The notes beneath the pieces were generated by a model. It did not search any database and was not told the origin of the DNA. It was given only the letters and a program-made list of their open reading frames with translations. Source: Burkholderiales bacterium (GTDB taxonomy: Bacteria; Pseudomonadota; Gammaproteobacteria; Burkholderiales; Burkholderiaceae_C). Taken from it: a stretch of 64,000 nt of DNA. Where the stretch lies: positions 99,307 through 163,306 of the forward strand of contig JACPUE010000028.1 of the NCBI GenBank assembly GCA_016192425.1, written 5' to 3'. The translations under genes were made by a program, and so were the position numbers. Shown one piece after another: positions 12,214 to 19,685 of this stretch (positions are counted from its first letter, which is position 1; each line of letters starts with the position of its first letter).

Positions 12214-14169
12214 ATGGCAGACATCCCCGTCCAGGATTCCGGTTCCAGCCAGTACTTCGAGCCCTGCAACACCGATGAGCTGTGGGACTTGGTGACCTCG
12301 CCGCACCCGGTGGTGGGCAGGGCACGGCATTTGGGGGAGGCGCTGATCAACGCGGGCATGCTGCAGCCCAACGATTTGATGCAGAGCCTGCGCTTCCAGC
12401 AAAGCGAGCGCGACCGGGGCCGCCAGCGGCCCATAGGCCAGATCCTGGCGGAACTGGGGCTGGTGTCGCAGGATCAGTTGCGCCAGGCGATTGCGGTGTG
12501 GCTGGGCGACTATGTGGTGCACCCCGGCCGTTTGCAGCCCGACCCGGTGGCCGTGGCGCTGGTGCCGCGCACCGTGGCCGAGCGCGAGTCGGTGCTGCCG
12601 CTGCTGGCACGCGACGATGCGCTGGTGGTGCTGATGGCCGACCCCAGCGACCGCACCCTGCTCGACGAGCTGCGCTTTCTGAGCCAGCGCCGCCTGGTAC
12701 CGCTGCAGGCCGCACCCGGCACGCTGATGCCCGCCATTGCCAAGGCCTACAGCGTGCACACCGACGCCCCCAAGGAAGCCAGCACCAATGGCGCTGTGCG
12801 CAACGGGGCGGCAGGCAACGCCAGCGCCGCCACAGCCGCGCGCCCCAGTTCGCAGGAGCTGGTCAGCAACCTCAGCAACATGGCGGCGGAATCCGATGCC
12901 GTGGCGACCGATGTGGTGACCGAGTCGGACAACACGCTGGTGCGGCTGATCAACTCCATCATCGACGAGGCCATTGCGCACCGCGCATCGGACATCCACA
13001 TCGAGACCGAGCCTGCGCCCGGCAACGTGCGCGTGCGCCTGCGCATCGATGGCGACCTGGTGCCCTACCTGGAGCTGCCCGCACGTTTTCGCTATGCCAT
13101 GGTGGCACGCATCAAGATCATGGCAACCATGGACATTGCCGAGCACCGCAAACCGCAGGACGGCAAGATCGACTTCTCGCGCTTTGGCGGGCCGCCGGTG
13201 GAGCTGCGCGTCGTCACGGTGCCTACGTCGCGCGGCCTGGAGGACGTGGTGCTGCGCCTGCTGGCCGGTGCCAAGCCGCTGCCGCTGGAGAACATCGGCC
13301 TGAGCCCGGCCAACCTGCATGCGCTGCGCGAAGTGGTCAAAAAGCCCTACGGCCTGGTGCTGGTGGTGGGCCCCACGGGCTGCGGCAAGACGACGACGCT
13401 GCATTCGGTGATCCGCGACCTCAACACCTCCAGCCGCAAGATCTGGACGGCGGAAGACCCGATCGAGATCACCCAGAGCGGCCTGCGCCAGGTGCAGATG
13501 AACGCGCGTATCGGCTGGACCTTTGCGGCGGCCATGCGCACTTTTTTGCGCGCCGACCCCGACGTGATCATGATCGGCGAAATGCGCGACGAGGAGACCG
13601 CACGCATCGCCATTGAGGCCTCGCTCACCGGCCACCTGGTGCTCTCGACACTGCACACCAACTCGGCGCCCGAGAGCATTGCGCGCCTGCTGGAGATCGG
13701 GCTGGATCCGTTCAACTTCTCGGACTCGCTGCTCGCCATCCTGGCCCAGCGCCTGGTGCGCCGCCTGTGCACCCAGTGCCGCGAACCCCATGCCGCAAAC
13801 CTTGACACGCTGCAGGCCATGGCCTCGCAGTACCTGGACAGCAGCGCCGCCAACAGCGCCGATGCGCGCGATGCGCTCATCGCACGCTGGCGCAAAACCT
13901 ACGGCAAGGAAGACGGCAGCATCACGCTATGGCGCCGCCAGGGCTGCGCCCAGTGCGAATCGCACGGCTACCGTGGGCGCATGGGCATCCACGAGCTGAT
14001 GCTGAGCGACGAACCGATCCGCCAGCACATCCGCCACCGTTCCTCGGCCACCGAAATCCGCCTCTCCGCGCTGGCCGCAGGCATGCAGACGCTGCGCCAG
14101 GACGGCATCGAGAAAGTGCTGCAAGGCCTGACCGACATGTCCGAAGTGACGGCAGCCACCAACCTGTGA
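12214..14169 (+). CDS. GspE/PilB-family secretion or pilus ATPase
   Basis: A 651-residue traffic ATPase. The N-terminal region (about 20-170) looks like a GspE/MshEN nucleotide-binding domain; the core ATPase follows, with Walker A GPTGCGKTT near residue 386, the Asp box and Walker B-like DPDVIMIGEMRDEETA. The zinc-binding cysteines (LCTQCREP and QGCAQCESHGY) are present. No other type II secretion or type IV pilus gene lies nearby, so this is an orphan copy. It could power a T2SS, a pilus or a pseudopilus encoded elsewhere. Confidence 0.85.
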   Translation: MADIPVQDSGSSQYFEPCNTDELWDLVTSPHPVVGRARHLGEALINAGMLQPNDLMQSLRFQQSERDRGRQRPIGQILAELGLVSQDQLRQAIAVWLGDYVVHPGRLQPDPVAVALVPRTVAERESVLPLLARDDALVVLMADPSDRTLLDELRFLSQRRLVPLQAAPGTLMPAIAKAYSVHTDAPKEASTNGAVRNGAAGNASAATAARPSSQELVSNLSNMAAESDAVATDVVTESDNTLVRLINSIIDEAIAHRASDIHIETEPAPGNVRVRLRIDGDLVPYLELPARFRYAMVARIKIMATMDIAEHRKPQDGKIDFSRFGGPPVELRVVTVPTSRGLEDVVLRLLAGAKPLPLENIGLSPANLHALREVVKKPYGLVLVVGPTGCGKTTTLHSVIRDLNTSSRKIWTAEDPIEITQSGLRQVQMNARIGWTFAAAMRTFLRADPDVIMIGEMRDEETARIAIEASLTGHLVLSTLHTNSAPESIARLLEIGLDPFNFSDSLLAILAQRLVRRLCTQCREPHAANLDTLQAMASQYLDSSAANSADARDALIARWRKTYGKEDGSITLWRRQGCAQCESHGYRGRMGIHELMLSDEPIRQHIRHRSSATEIRLSALAAGMQTLRQDGIEKVLQGLTDMSEVTAATNL

Positions 14170-14172
14170 GCC

Positions 14173-14188
14173 GCGCGCCGCGGCGCGC
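14173..14188. terminator. Perfect 16-bp palindrome between convergent genes
   Basis: GCGCGCCG followed by CGGCGCGC forms a perfect palindrome in the 18-base gap between the gspE-like stop and the stop of the convergent AsnC-family gene. There is no T-run and no loop, so activity as a bidirectional terminator is only possible, not shown. Confidence 0.3.
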
Positions 14189-14685
14189 TACGCAGCCGGG
14201 CCGTAGCGGTCCAGCGGAACCTGCAGGCCCACCTTGAGGCAGCCCAGCGCCACCGAGGTGCGAAAGCGCCGCACGTTGTCGTCGCCGCCGAACAGGCGCC
14301 CCGTCAGCGCCTCGTAGTCGGCCATGGTGGAGGCTGTGATGACCAGAAGGTAGTCCGCCTCGCCGGTGATGGCGTAGCACTGCTGCACCGCCGCCTCGTC
14401 CGCGATGCGCTGGCGCAGACCCGCCGTGCGCAGCGGGTGCTCGTCGTGCACATGCACTTCCACCAGCAGCGTGAGCGGGCGCCCGAGCTGGCTCGCGTCG
14501 AGCTGTGCCGCCTCGGCGCGGATTACGCCGCTCTCGCGCAGGCGCCGGATACGCCTCTGCACCGCCGGGGCGGACAGGTGCACCGCCTGCGCGATCTCGC
14601 GCTGCGGCGTGGTGTTGCCGCGCTGCAGGATGTCGAGGATGGCCAGGTCGAAGGCGTCGAGCTTCAGGGATTCGGCGGCGGGCAC
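14188..14685 (-). CDS. Lrp/AsnC-family transcriptional regulator
   Basis: About 165 residues: an N-terminal winged helix-turn-helix (LDAFDLAILDILQRGNTTPQ onward, with REIAQAVHLSAPAVQRRIRRL as recognition region) and a C-terminal RAM/AsnC effector domain. The GTG at 14685 gives the usual family length; no good ribosome site is seen there, and an ATG at 14760 would add 25 residues and overlap the divergent start. It is divergent from an RhtA-like amino-acid exporter, the classic arrangement of an Lrp-type regulator sensing the exported amino acid and controlling its efflux gene. Confidence 0.85.
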   Translation of the reverse strand: MPAAESLKLDAFDLAILDILQRGNTTPQREIAQAVHLSAPAVQRRIRRLRESGVIRAEAAQLDASQLGRPLTLLVEVHVHDEHPLRTAGLRQRIADEAAVQQCYAITGEADYLLVITASTMADYEALTGRLFGGDDNVRRFRTSVALGCLKVGLQVPLDRYGPAA

Positions 14686-14723
14686 GTGCGAGTGAAAGTT
14701 GCGTTGATGGCCTGCAAATAGAG

Positions 14724-14758
14724 CAGAAACCGCGAGCGTAGCGCAATATATTTTCTGC
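14724..14758 (+). promoter_or_regulatory. Candidate promoter/operator of the RhtA-like exporter
   Basis: An AT-rich TATATT hexamer (14747-14752) sits inside GCAATATATTTTCTGC, which reads on the minus strand as a partial match to the Lrp consensus (CAGAAAATAT...). If TATATT is the -10, the +1 falls on or next to the exporter ATG at 14759, predicting a leaderless mRNA. No clear -35 is seen, which would fit an activator-dependent promoter. Confidence 0.4.
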
Positions 14759-15667
14759 ATGTCTGTTTCTCGCGCATCCCCGTTCATTCCGCTGCTGGCC
14801 ATCTTCGGCTCGGTCACCTTCCTCGGCGTGGGCACCTCGTGGGCCAAGCACACGCTGTTTCCACTGGTCGGTGCGCAGGGCACCACGGCGGTGCGCGTGG
14901 GCTTCTCGGCGCTGCTGCTCCTGCTGCTGTGGCGCCCCTGGCGCTGGCGGCTGGCGCGCAGCGACCTGCGCGCCATCGCTTTGTATGGTGCGGCGCTCGG
15001 GCTGATGAACCTGACCTTCTACCTGTCGCTGCAAACGCTGCCCTTCGGCGTGGCCGTGGCCATCGAGTTCGCCGGGCCGCTGGCGGTGGCTGTGCTGTCG
15101 TCGCGCCGGGCGCTGGATTTCGTCTGGGTGCTGCTGGCGGTGGCGGGCCTGGGTCTGCTACTGCCGCTGGGGCACGATGTGAGCACGCTGGACCCGATGG
15201 GGGTGGGCTACGCGCTGGTGGCTGCCGTGTGCTGGGCCACCTACATCCTGTTCGGCAAGCGGGTGGGGCATCTGCACGCGGGCCTGTCGGTCTCGCTGGG
15301 CCTGACGGTGGCTGCGCTGGTGGTGCTGCCCGTGGGCTTGGCGCATTCCGGCATGGCGCTGTGGTCCTGGCCGGTACTGGCAGTGGGGCTGGGCGTGGCC
15401 GCGATCTCCAGCGCGGTGCCGATCTCGCTGGAGATGGTGGCGCTCAAGCGCCTGCCGCCGCAGGCCTTCGGCATCATGATCAGCATGGAGCCCGCCGTGG
15501 CTGCCGTGCTGGCGCTGGGGCTGCTGGACGAGCGCCTGAGCGTGACGCAGTGGGCGGCGATCGGCCTGATCGTGATGGCCTCGGTGGGCTGCGCCGCATC
15601 GGCACGCACGGCGCCCCAAGGGAACCGGCGCAGCGGCGCGGCCGCCGCGCCTACACTTGCGCCCTGA
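14759..15667 (+). CDS. RhtA-like amino-acid (threonine/homoserine type) exporter, EamA family
   Basis: A 302-residue protein with ten predicted membrane segments. The segments VAIEFAGPLAVAVLSSRRAL and [19 protein letters not shown] closely match the RhtA subgroup of EamA transporters, which export threonine and homoserine. The C-terminal half repeats the fold with KRLPPQAFGIMISMEPA. No ribosome site is visible before the ATG (see upstream promoter entry). Divergent from the AsnC-type regulator that probably controls it. Exact substrate is inferred only. Confidence 0.82.
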   Translation: MSVSRASPFIPLLAIFGSVTFLGVGTSWAKHTLFPLVGAQGTTAVRVGFSALLLLLLWRPWRWRLARSDLRAIALYGAALGLMNLTFYLSLQTLPFGVAVAIEFAGPLAVAVLSSRRALDFVWVLLAVAGLGLLLPLGHDVSTLDPMGVGYALVAAVCWATYILFGKRVGHLHAGLSVSLGLTVAALVVLPVGLAHSGMALWSWPVLAVGLGVAAISSAVPISLEMVALKRLPPQAFGIMISMEPAVAAVLALGLLDERLSVTQWAAIGLIVMASVGCAASARTAPQGNRRSGAAAAPTLAP

Positions 15668-15701
15668 CTACCAGCCATCTGCAATCCTGCTTTGCGCCCC
15701 C

Positions 15702-16340
15702 ATGCTGCGTTACCTTACTGTTCCCGTCACGCCTTTCCAGCAAAACTGTTCCATCGTCTGGTGCGATGCCACCGGCCAGGCTGCCGTCATCGACCCGGGC
15801 GGCGACCTCGACCTGCTGCTGTCGGAGATCCAGCGCCTGGGGCTCACGCTCAGCCAGATCTGGCTCACGCACGCCCACATCGACCATGCCGGCGGCACGG
15901 GCGAGCTGGCCCAACGGCTGCAGTTGCCCATCGTGGGGCCGCACCCGGGCGACCAGTTCTGGATCGACGGCCTGCCGCAGCAGAGCGCGATGTTCGGCTT
16001 CCCGCCCGCACAGCATTTCACGCCCACACGCTGGCTGCACGACGGCGACCAGGTGCAGATCGGCAACGAAACCCTGCAGGTGCGCCACTGCCCAGGCCAC
16101 ACGCCGGGGCATGTGGTGTTCCACGCGCCGCAGATCGAGCGCTGCTTCGTGGGTGACGTGCTGTTTGCGGGCAGCATTGGCCGTACCGATTTCCCGCAGG
16201 GCAACCACCAGCAGCTGATCGACAGCATCACCCAGCGCCTGTGGCCCATGGGGGATCAGACGGTGTTCATCCCCGGCCACGGGCCGGAGAGCAGCTTCGG
16301 CCGCGAGCGGCGCAGCAACCCCTACGTGGGCGGCACCTGA
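15702..16340 (+). CDS. Glyoxalase II-like MBL-fold hydrolase
   Basis: A 212-residue metallo-beta-lactamase-fold enzyme. The metal motif is H57-A-H59-I-D61-H62, followed by a histidine in HCPGHTPGH, an aspartate in VGDVLFAGSIGRTD and a C-terminal IPGHGPESS histidine, the full set for a binuclear site. The group resembles YcbL-type glyoxalase II enzymes that hydrolyse S-lactoylglutathione or related thioesters. The start at 15702 (MLRYLTVPVTPF) matches the family; the frame is open slightly further upstream. Confidence 0.85.
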   Translation: MLRYLTVPVTPFQQNCSIVWCDATGQAAVIDPGGDLDLLLSEIQRLGLTLSQIWLTHAHIDHAGGTGELAQRLQLPIVGPHPGDQFWIDGLPQQSAMFGFPPAQHFTPTRWLHDGDQVQIGNETLQVRHCPGHTPGHVVFHAPQIERCFVGDVLFAGSIGRTDFPQGNHQQLIDSITQRLWPMGDQTVFIPGHGPESSFGRERRSNPYVGGT

Positions 16341-16350
16341 GGTTTCAACC

Positions 16351-16410
16351 GTTTTTTGGCCTCCAGCGCCCGTATATCAAGCGCTAGCAGCTATATTTTT
16401 AATAGCAAAC
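16351..16410 (+). repeat. Dispersed palindromic repeat, family 1, copy A
   Basis: Contains TTGGCCTCCAGCGC, then ATCAAGCGCTAGCAGCTAT. It shares this core with copies at 18634, 33963, 38017 (inverted), 43844 and 44719. It fills the gap between the MBL gene and the convergent M48 protease gene and is much more AT-rich than the genes beside it. Confidence 0.75.
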
Positions 16411-16411
16411 A

Positions 16412-17257
16412 TCATCCCCGCACAGCGGCTTCGTACAGCTTTTGCACCTTGGGCAGGTTGTCTTGCAGCTCACGGATGCGGTCGGGTCCGCTGGGGTGGG
16501 TGGAGAGGAAGGCCAGGCCGCCCTTGCCGCCCGTGGCCTGGCCCATCTTCTGCCACAGGCTCACGCTGGCGGCAGGCTGGTAGGCCGCGCGGGCGGCCAG
16601 TTCCAGGCCCACCAGGTCGGCCTCGCTTTCGTCGCTGCGGCTGAACTTGAGCGTGAGCAACTGCCCGCCCAGGTTGGCGGCCAACTGCCCCATATCCCCC
16701 AGGCCCAGCAGCTGCGCACCCAGGCGCAGGCCCAGGTTGGTGGCCTGGGTCTTGGCCAGGCGCTCGCGGGCGTGCTCGCGCAGCGCGTGGGCCATTTCGT
16801 GGCCCATGACCATGGCGGTCTCGTCGTCGGTCAGGCGCAACTGGTCCAGGATGCCGGTGAAGAACGCAATCTTGCCGCCCGGCATGCAGAACGCGTTGAT
16901 CTGCTTGCTGGCAATGAGGTTGACCTCCCAGCGCCAATGGCGCGCACGGTCGTTCCACGGCGCGGTGAAGGGGATGAGGCGCCGTGCAATGGCATGCAGG
17001 CGTTCGAGCTGCGGGTGCCCGGGCGGCGCCAGCGCGCGCTGCGCACGGGCCTGGGCGAGCAGCGGGTTGTACTGCTGCGTGGCCGAGGACTCCAGCGTTT
17101 CCGCCGGCACGAGGCGGCGCATGCCCGAGGCCGATCCCACGTCCACCTGGGCCCATGCCGGTGCGGCTGCACCAGCGGCAGCGGCCAGCACAAAGGCGCG
17201 GCGCGCCTGCCAGGGGGACGAAGGGGCGGCGGTGGGTGAAGGGCAGAGGAAGCACAT
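16412..17257 (-). CDS. M48-family secreted metalloprotease
   Basis: A 281-residue zinc protease with H153-E154-M-A-H157 (GHEMAHA) and the downstream glutamate in SDESEADLVGLELAA. The N-terminus (ARRAFVLAAAAGAAAPAWAQ) is a signal peptide with a twin Arg, possibly Tat-type, so it should act in the periplasm. Resembles the M48 proteins of envelope quality control (YcaL/BepA-like). The start at 17257 is the ATG giving this signal peptide; the frame is open far upstream but into the divergent gene. Only 30 bases separate it from the divergent MFS start. Confidence 0.88.
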   Translation of the reverse strand: MCFLCPSPTAAPSSPWQARRAFVLAAAAGAAAPAWAQVDVGSASGMRRLVPAETLESSATQQYNPLLAQARAQRALAPPGHPQLERLHAIARRLIPFTAPWNDRARHWRWEVNLIASKQINAFCMPGGKIAFFTGILDQLRLTDDETAMVMGHEMAHALREHARERLAKTQATNLGLRLGAQLLGLGDMGQLAANLGGQLLTLKFSRSDESEADLVGLELAARAAYQPAASVSLWQKMGQATGGKGGLAFLSTHPSGPDRIRELQDNLPKVQKLYEAAVRG

Positions 17258-17287
17258 GCGGGAATAATAGTCAAAACACTGCACCCC

Positions 17288-18655
17288 ATGCCGCCCACAC
17301 CCACGCCTTCCCTCGCCACACCGCACTTGTCCTGGCTCCAGACGCTGCGCGTGTACCTCGAACCCGCCAGCCTGCGCATGCTGACGCTGGGCTTTTCGGC
17401 CGGGCTGCCGCTGCTGCTGGTGCTGGGCACGCTGAGCTTTCGCCTGCGCGAGGCGGGCATTGACCGCAGCACCATCGGGTATCTGAGCTGGGTGGGCCTG
17501 GCCTATGGCTTCAAATGGGCCTGGGCGCCGCTGGTGGACCGGCTGCCGCTGCCGCTGCTCACACGCGTGCTGGGGCGGCGGCGCAGCTGGCTGCTGCTGT
17601 CGCAATGCCTGGTGGTGGCCGGGCTGGCGGGCATGGCGCTGGCCGACCCGCGCCAGGCGCTGGGCCCCGTGGTGGCCTGTGCGCTGGTGGTGGCGTTTGC
17701 ATCGGCCACGCAGGACATTGCGCTGGACGCCTTCCGCATCGAATCGGCCGACACCACCCGCCAGGCAGCCCTGGCCGCCGCGTACCAGACGGGCTACCGG
17801 CTGGCGATGATCTGGGCCGGTGCCGGCGTGCTGTGGATTGCCGCGCGTGCCGAGGCCCCCGCACTGGCGGGCGCAACCGCTGCAACGGTGGGCGGCGCAG
17901 CCTACCAGAACGGCGCCTGGCAGACGGCGTACCTGGTGATGGCGGCGTCCATGGCCGTGGGCATGGTCACGGTGCTGTTCTCGCGTGAGCCCCGGCCCAT
18001 GGAGCTGCCCCCGGCGCGCAACGCCGCCGAGTGGCTGCGCGGCGCGCTGCTGGAGCCGTTTGCCGACTTCGTGCGCCGCTACCGCTGGCAGGCGGCGCTG
18101 ATCCTGGCGCTGATCGCCGTGTACCGCATCAGCGATGTGGTGATGGGCATCATGGCCAACCCCTTTTACGTGGACATGGGCTACACCAAGGACGAGGTGG
18201 CCGCGGTGACCAAGGTGTATGGCGTGGTGATGACGCTGGTGGGCGCTTTTGTGGGCGGATCGCTCTCCATGCGCTTTGGCGTGATGCGCATCCTGATGCT
18301 GGGCGCCCTGCTGAGCGCCTGCACCAACCTGCTGTTTGCCTGGCTGGCGGGGCACGGGCACGACGTGACGGCACTCATCGCCGTGGTCTCGGCCGACAAC
18401 CTGGCCAGCGGCATTGCATCGGCGGCGTTCGTCGCCTACCTCTCCAGCCTGACCAACGTAAGCTATTCGGCCACGCAGTACGCACTGTTCAGTTCGATGA
18501 TGCTGCTGCTGCCCAAGTTCGTGGCGGGCTTTTCGGGCGACTACGTCAACGCCTTCGGCTACGCGCAGTTCTTTGTGTCCACCGCGCTGCTGGGGCTGCC
18601 GGTACTGGTGCTGGTGTGGCTGGCATCCAGAGCCAAATCAGCCTCCAGCGCTTGA
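17288..18655 (+). CDS. AmpG-like MFS permease
   Basis: A 455-residue permease with twelve predicted membrane segments. The N-terminal LGFSAGLPLLLVLGTLSFRL and YLSWVGLAYGFKWAWAPLVD are characteristic of AmpG-type major facilitator proteins, which import muropeptides for wall recycling. The last residues (KSASSA and the TGA stop) are encoded by a copy of dispersed repeat family 1, so the native C-terminus was probably replaced. Import of anhydromuropeptides is inferred from the family. Confidence 0.85.
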   Translation: MPPTPTPSLATPHLSWLQTLRVYLEPASLRMLTLGFSAGLPLLLVLGTLSFRLREAGIDRSTIGYLSWVGLAYGFKWAWAPLVDRLPLPLLTRVLGRRRSWLLLSQCLVVAGLAGMALADPRQALGPVVACALVVAFASATQDIALDAFRIESADTTRQAALAAAYQTGYRLAMIWAGAGVLWIAARAEAPALAGATAATVGGAAYQNGAWQTAYLVMAASMAVGMVTVLFSREPRPMELPPARNAAEWLRGALLEPFADFVRRYRWQAALILALIAVYRISDVVMGIMANPFYVDMGYTKDEVAAVTKVYGVVMTLVGAFVGGSLSMRFGVMRILMLGALLSACTNLLFAWLAGHGHDVTALIAVVSADNLASGIASAAFVAYLSSLTNVSYSATQYALFSSMMLLLPKFVAGFSGDYVNAFGYAQFFVSTALLGLPVLVLVWLASRAKSASSA

Positions 18656-18690
18656 TTGACAAGCGCAAGCAGCTATAAAATGTATAGCAG
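18634..18690 (+). repeat. Dispersed palindromic repeat, family 1, copy B
   Basis: Contains GCCTCCAGCGCTTGATTG, then ACAAGCGCAAGCAGCTATAA. It overlaps the last eight codons and the stop codon of the AmpG-like gene and extends into the following gap. Confidence 0.75.
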
Positions 18691-18718
18691 ACCTTGTTCA
18701 ATGCCTGCAGCACGTTTA

Positions 18719-18737
18719 CCTGCGCTTTACGCGCAGG
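18719..18737 (+). terminator. Hairpin downstream of the AmpG-like gene
   Basis: CCTGCGC, a TTTAC loop and GCGCAGG form a perfect 7-bp stem 64 bases after the stop codon and 70 bases before the response regulator start. No T-run follows directly, so it may be a weak terminator or a binding site. Confidence 0.35.
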
Positions 18738-18806
18738 ACAAGGCGGCATGACAGGCCGCAGGCATGATGCCTTTTGCCCCCCCATCCCTTCCCCTTTGCT
18801 GACGCC

Positions 18807-19520
18807 ATGAGCACCTCCTTGCTGATGATCGAAGACGACCTGCGCCTGGCCCAGATGGTGGGTGAGTACCTGGCCCAGTCTGGCATGCAGCTCACGCACT
18901 GCCCCGACGCCACCAGCGGTCTGAACCGCCTGCAGAGGCAAGACGGCACGCTGCCTGAGCTGGTCATCCTCGACCTCATGCTGCCCGACATGGACGGGCT
19001 GGAGGTCTGCCGCCGCATCCGGGCCCTGCCCGGGCCGGTGGCGCAGATGCCGGTGCTCATGCTCACGGCCAAGGGCGACCCCATGGACCGTGTCATCGGC
19101 CTGGAAATCGGCGCCGACGACTACCTGCCCAAGCCCTTCGAGCCGCGCGAGCTGCTGGCACGCATCCGCGCCATCCTGCGGCGGCACCATGCGGGCGCGG
19201 CGCCTGCGACCAACGTGCTGCGCTTCGGCACGCTGGACATCGACCGCGATGCGCGCAGCGTGTCGGTGGCTGGCCTGGCTGCCGACCTGACCTCCTACCA
19301 GTTCGACCTGCTGGTGGCGCTGGCCGAGCGCGCAGGCCGCGTGCTCACGCGCGACCAGATCATGGAAGCCGTGCGCGGGCGCGAGCTGGAGGCCTTTGAC
19401 CGATCCATCGACGTGCACATGGGCCGCATCCGCGCCGCCATCGAGCAAGACCCCAAGAACCCGCGCCGCATCCTCACGGTGCGCGGCGTGGGCTATGTGT
19501 TTGCCAAGCAGCAGGAGTGA
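18807..19520 (+). CDS. OmpR-family response regulator
   Basis: A 237-residue two-domain regulator. The receiver domain has the acidic pair (IEDD), the phospho-accepting Asp in LVILDLMLPDMDGLEV, the Thr in MLTAKG and the Lys in DDYLPKPFEP. The C-terminal winged helix ends with IRAAIEQDPKNPRRILTVRG and VGYVFAKQQE. Resembles RstA. The ATG at 18807 is used since receiver domains start a few residues before the first strand. Partner kinase gene follows, separated by a 120-bp repeat. Confidence 0.92.
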   Translation: MSTSLLMIEDDLRLAQMVGEYLAQSGMQLTHCPDATSGLNRLQRQDGTLPELVILDLMLPDMDGLEVCRRIRALPGPVAQMPVLMLTAKGDPMDRVIGLEIGADDYLPKPFEPRELLARIRAILRRHHAGAAPATNVLRFGTLDIDRDARSVSVAGLAADLTSYQFDLLVALAERAGRVLTRDQIMEAVRGRELEAFDRSIDVHMGRIRAAIEQDPKNPRRILTVRGVGYVFAKQQE

Positions 19521-19527
19521 CATGCGG

Positions 19528-19650
19528 CACAACCCCCTGAGCGGCTGCGCCGCGTCCCCCTTCTCTTGCAGCGCTGCGCGCTGCGGAAGGGGGACGCCGC
19601 CAGCGCGGCGGGGCGGCCCTTGCGCGGCGGCCCTGGCCTGGGGAGCGTCA
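19528..19650 (+). repeat. Dispersed GC-rich hairpin repeat, family 2, copy 1
   Basis: Starts ACCCCCTGAGCGGCTGCGCC and contains GTCCCCCTTC/GAAGGGGGAC as perfect 10-bp inverted arms, then GCGCGGCGGGGCGGCCCTTG. A second copy with the same order of blocks lies at 43012-43140. It separates the response regulator from its kinase gene and could weaken or tune co-transcription. Confidence 0.8.
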
Positions 19651-19685
19651 GTATCTTGCCCCCGTGACTGGGCACTGCACACACG

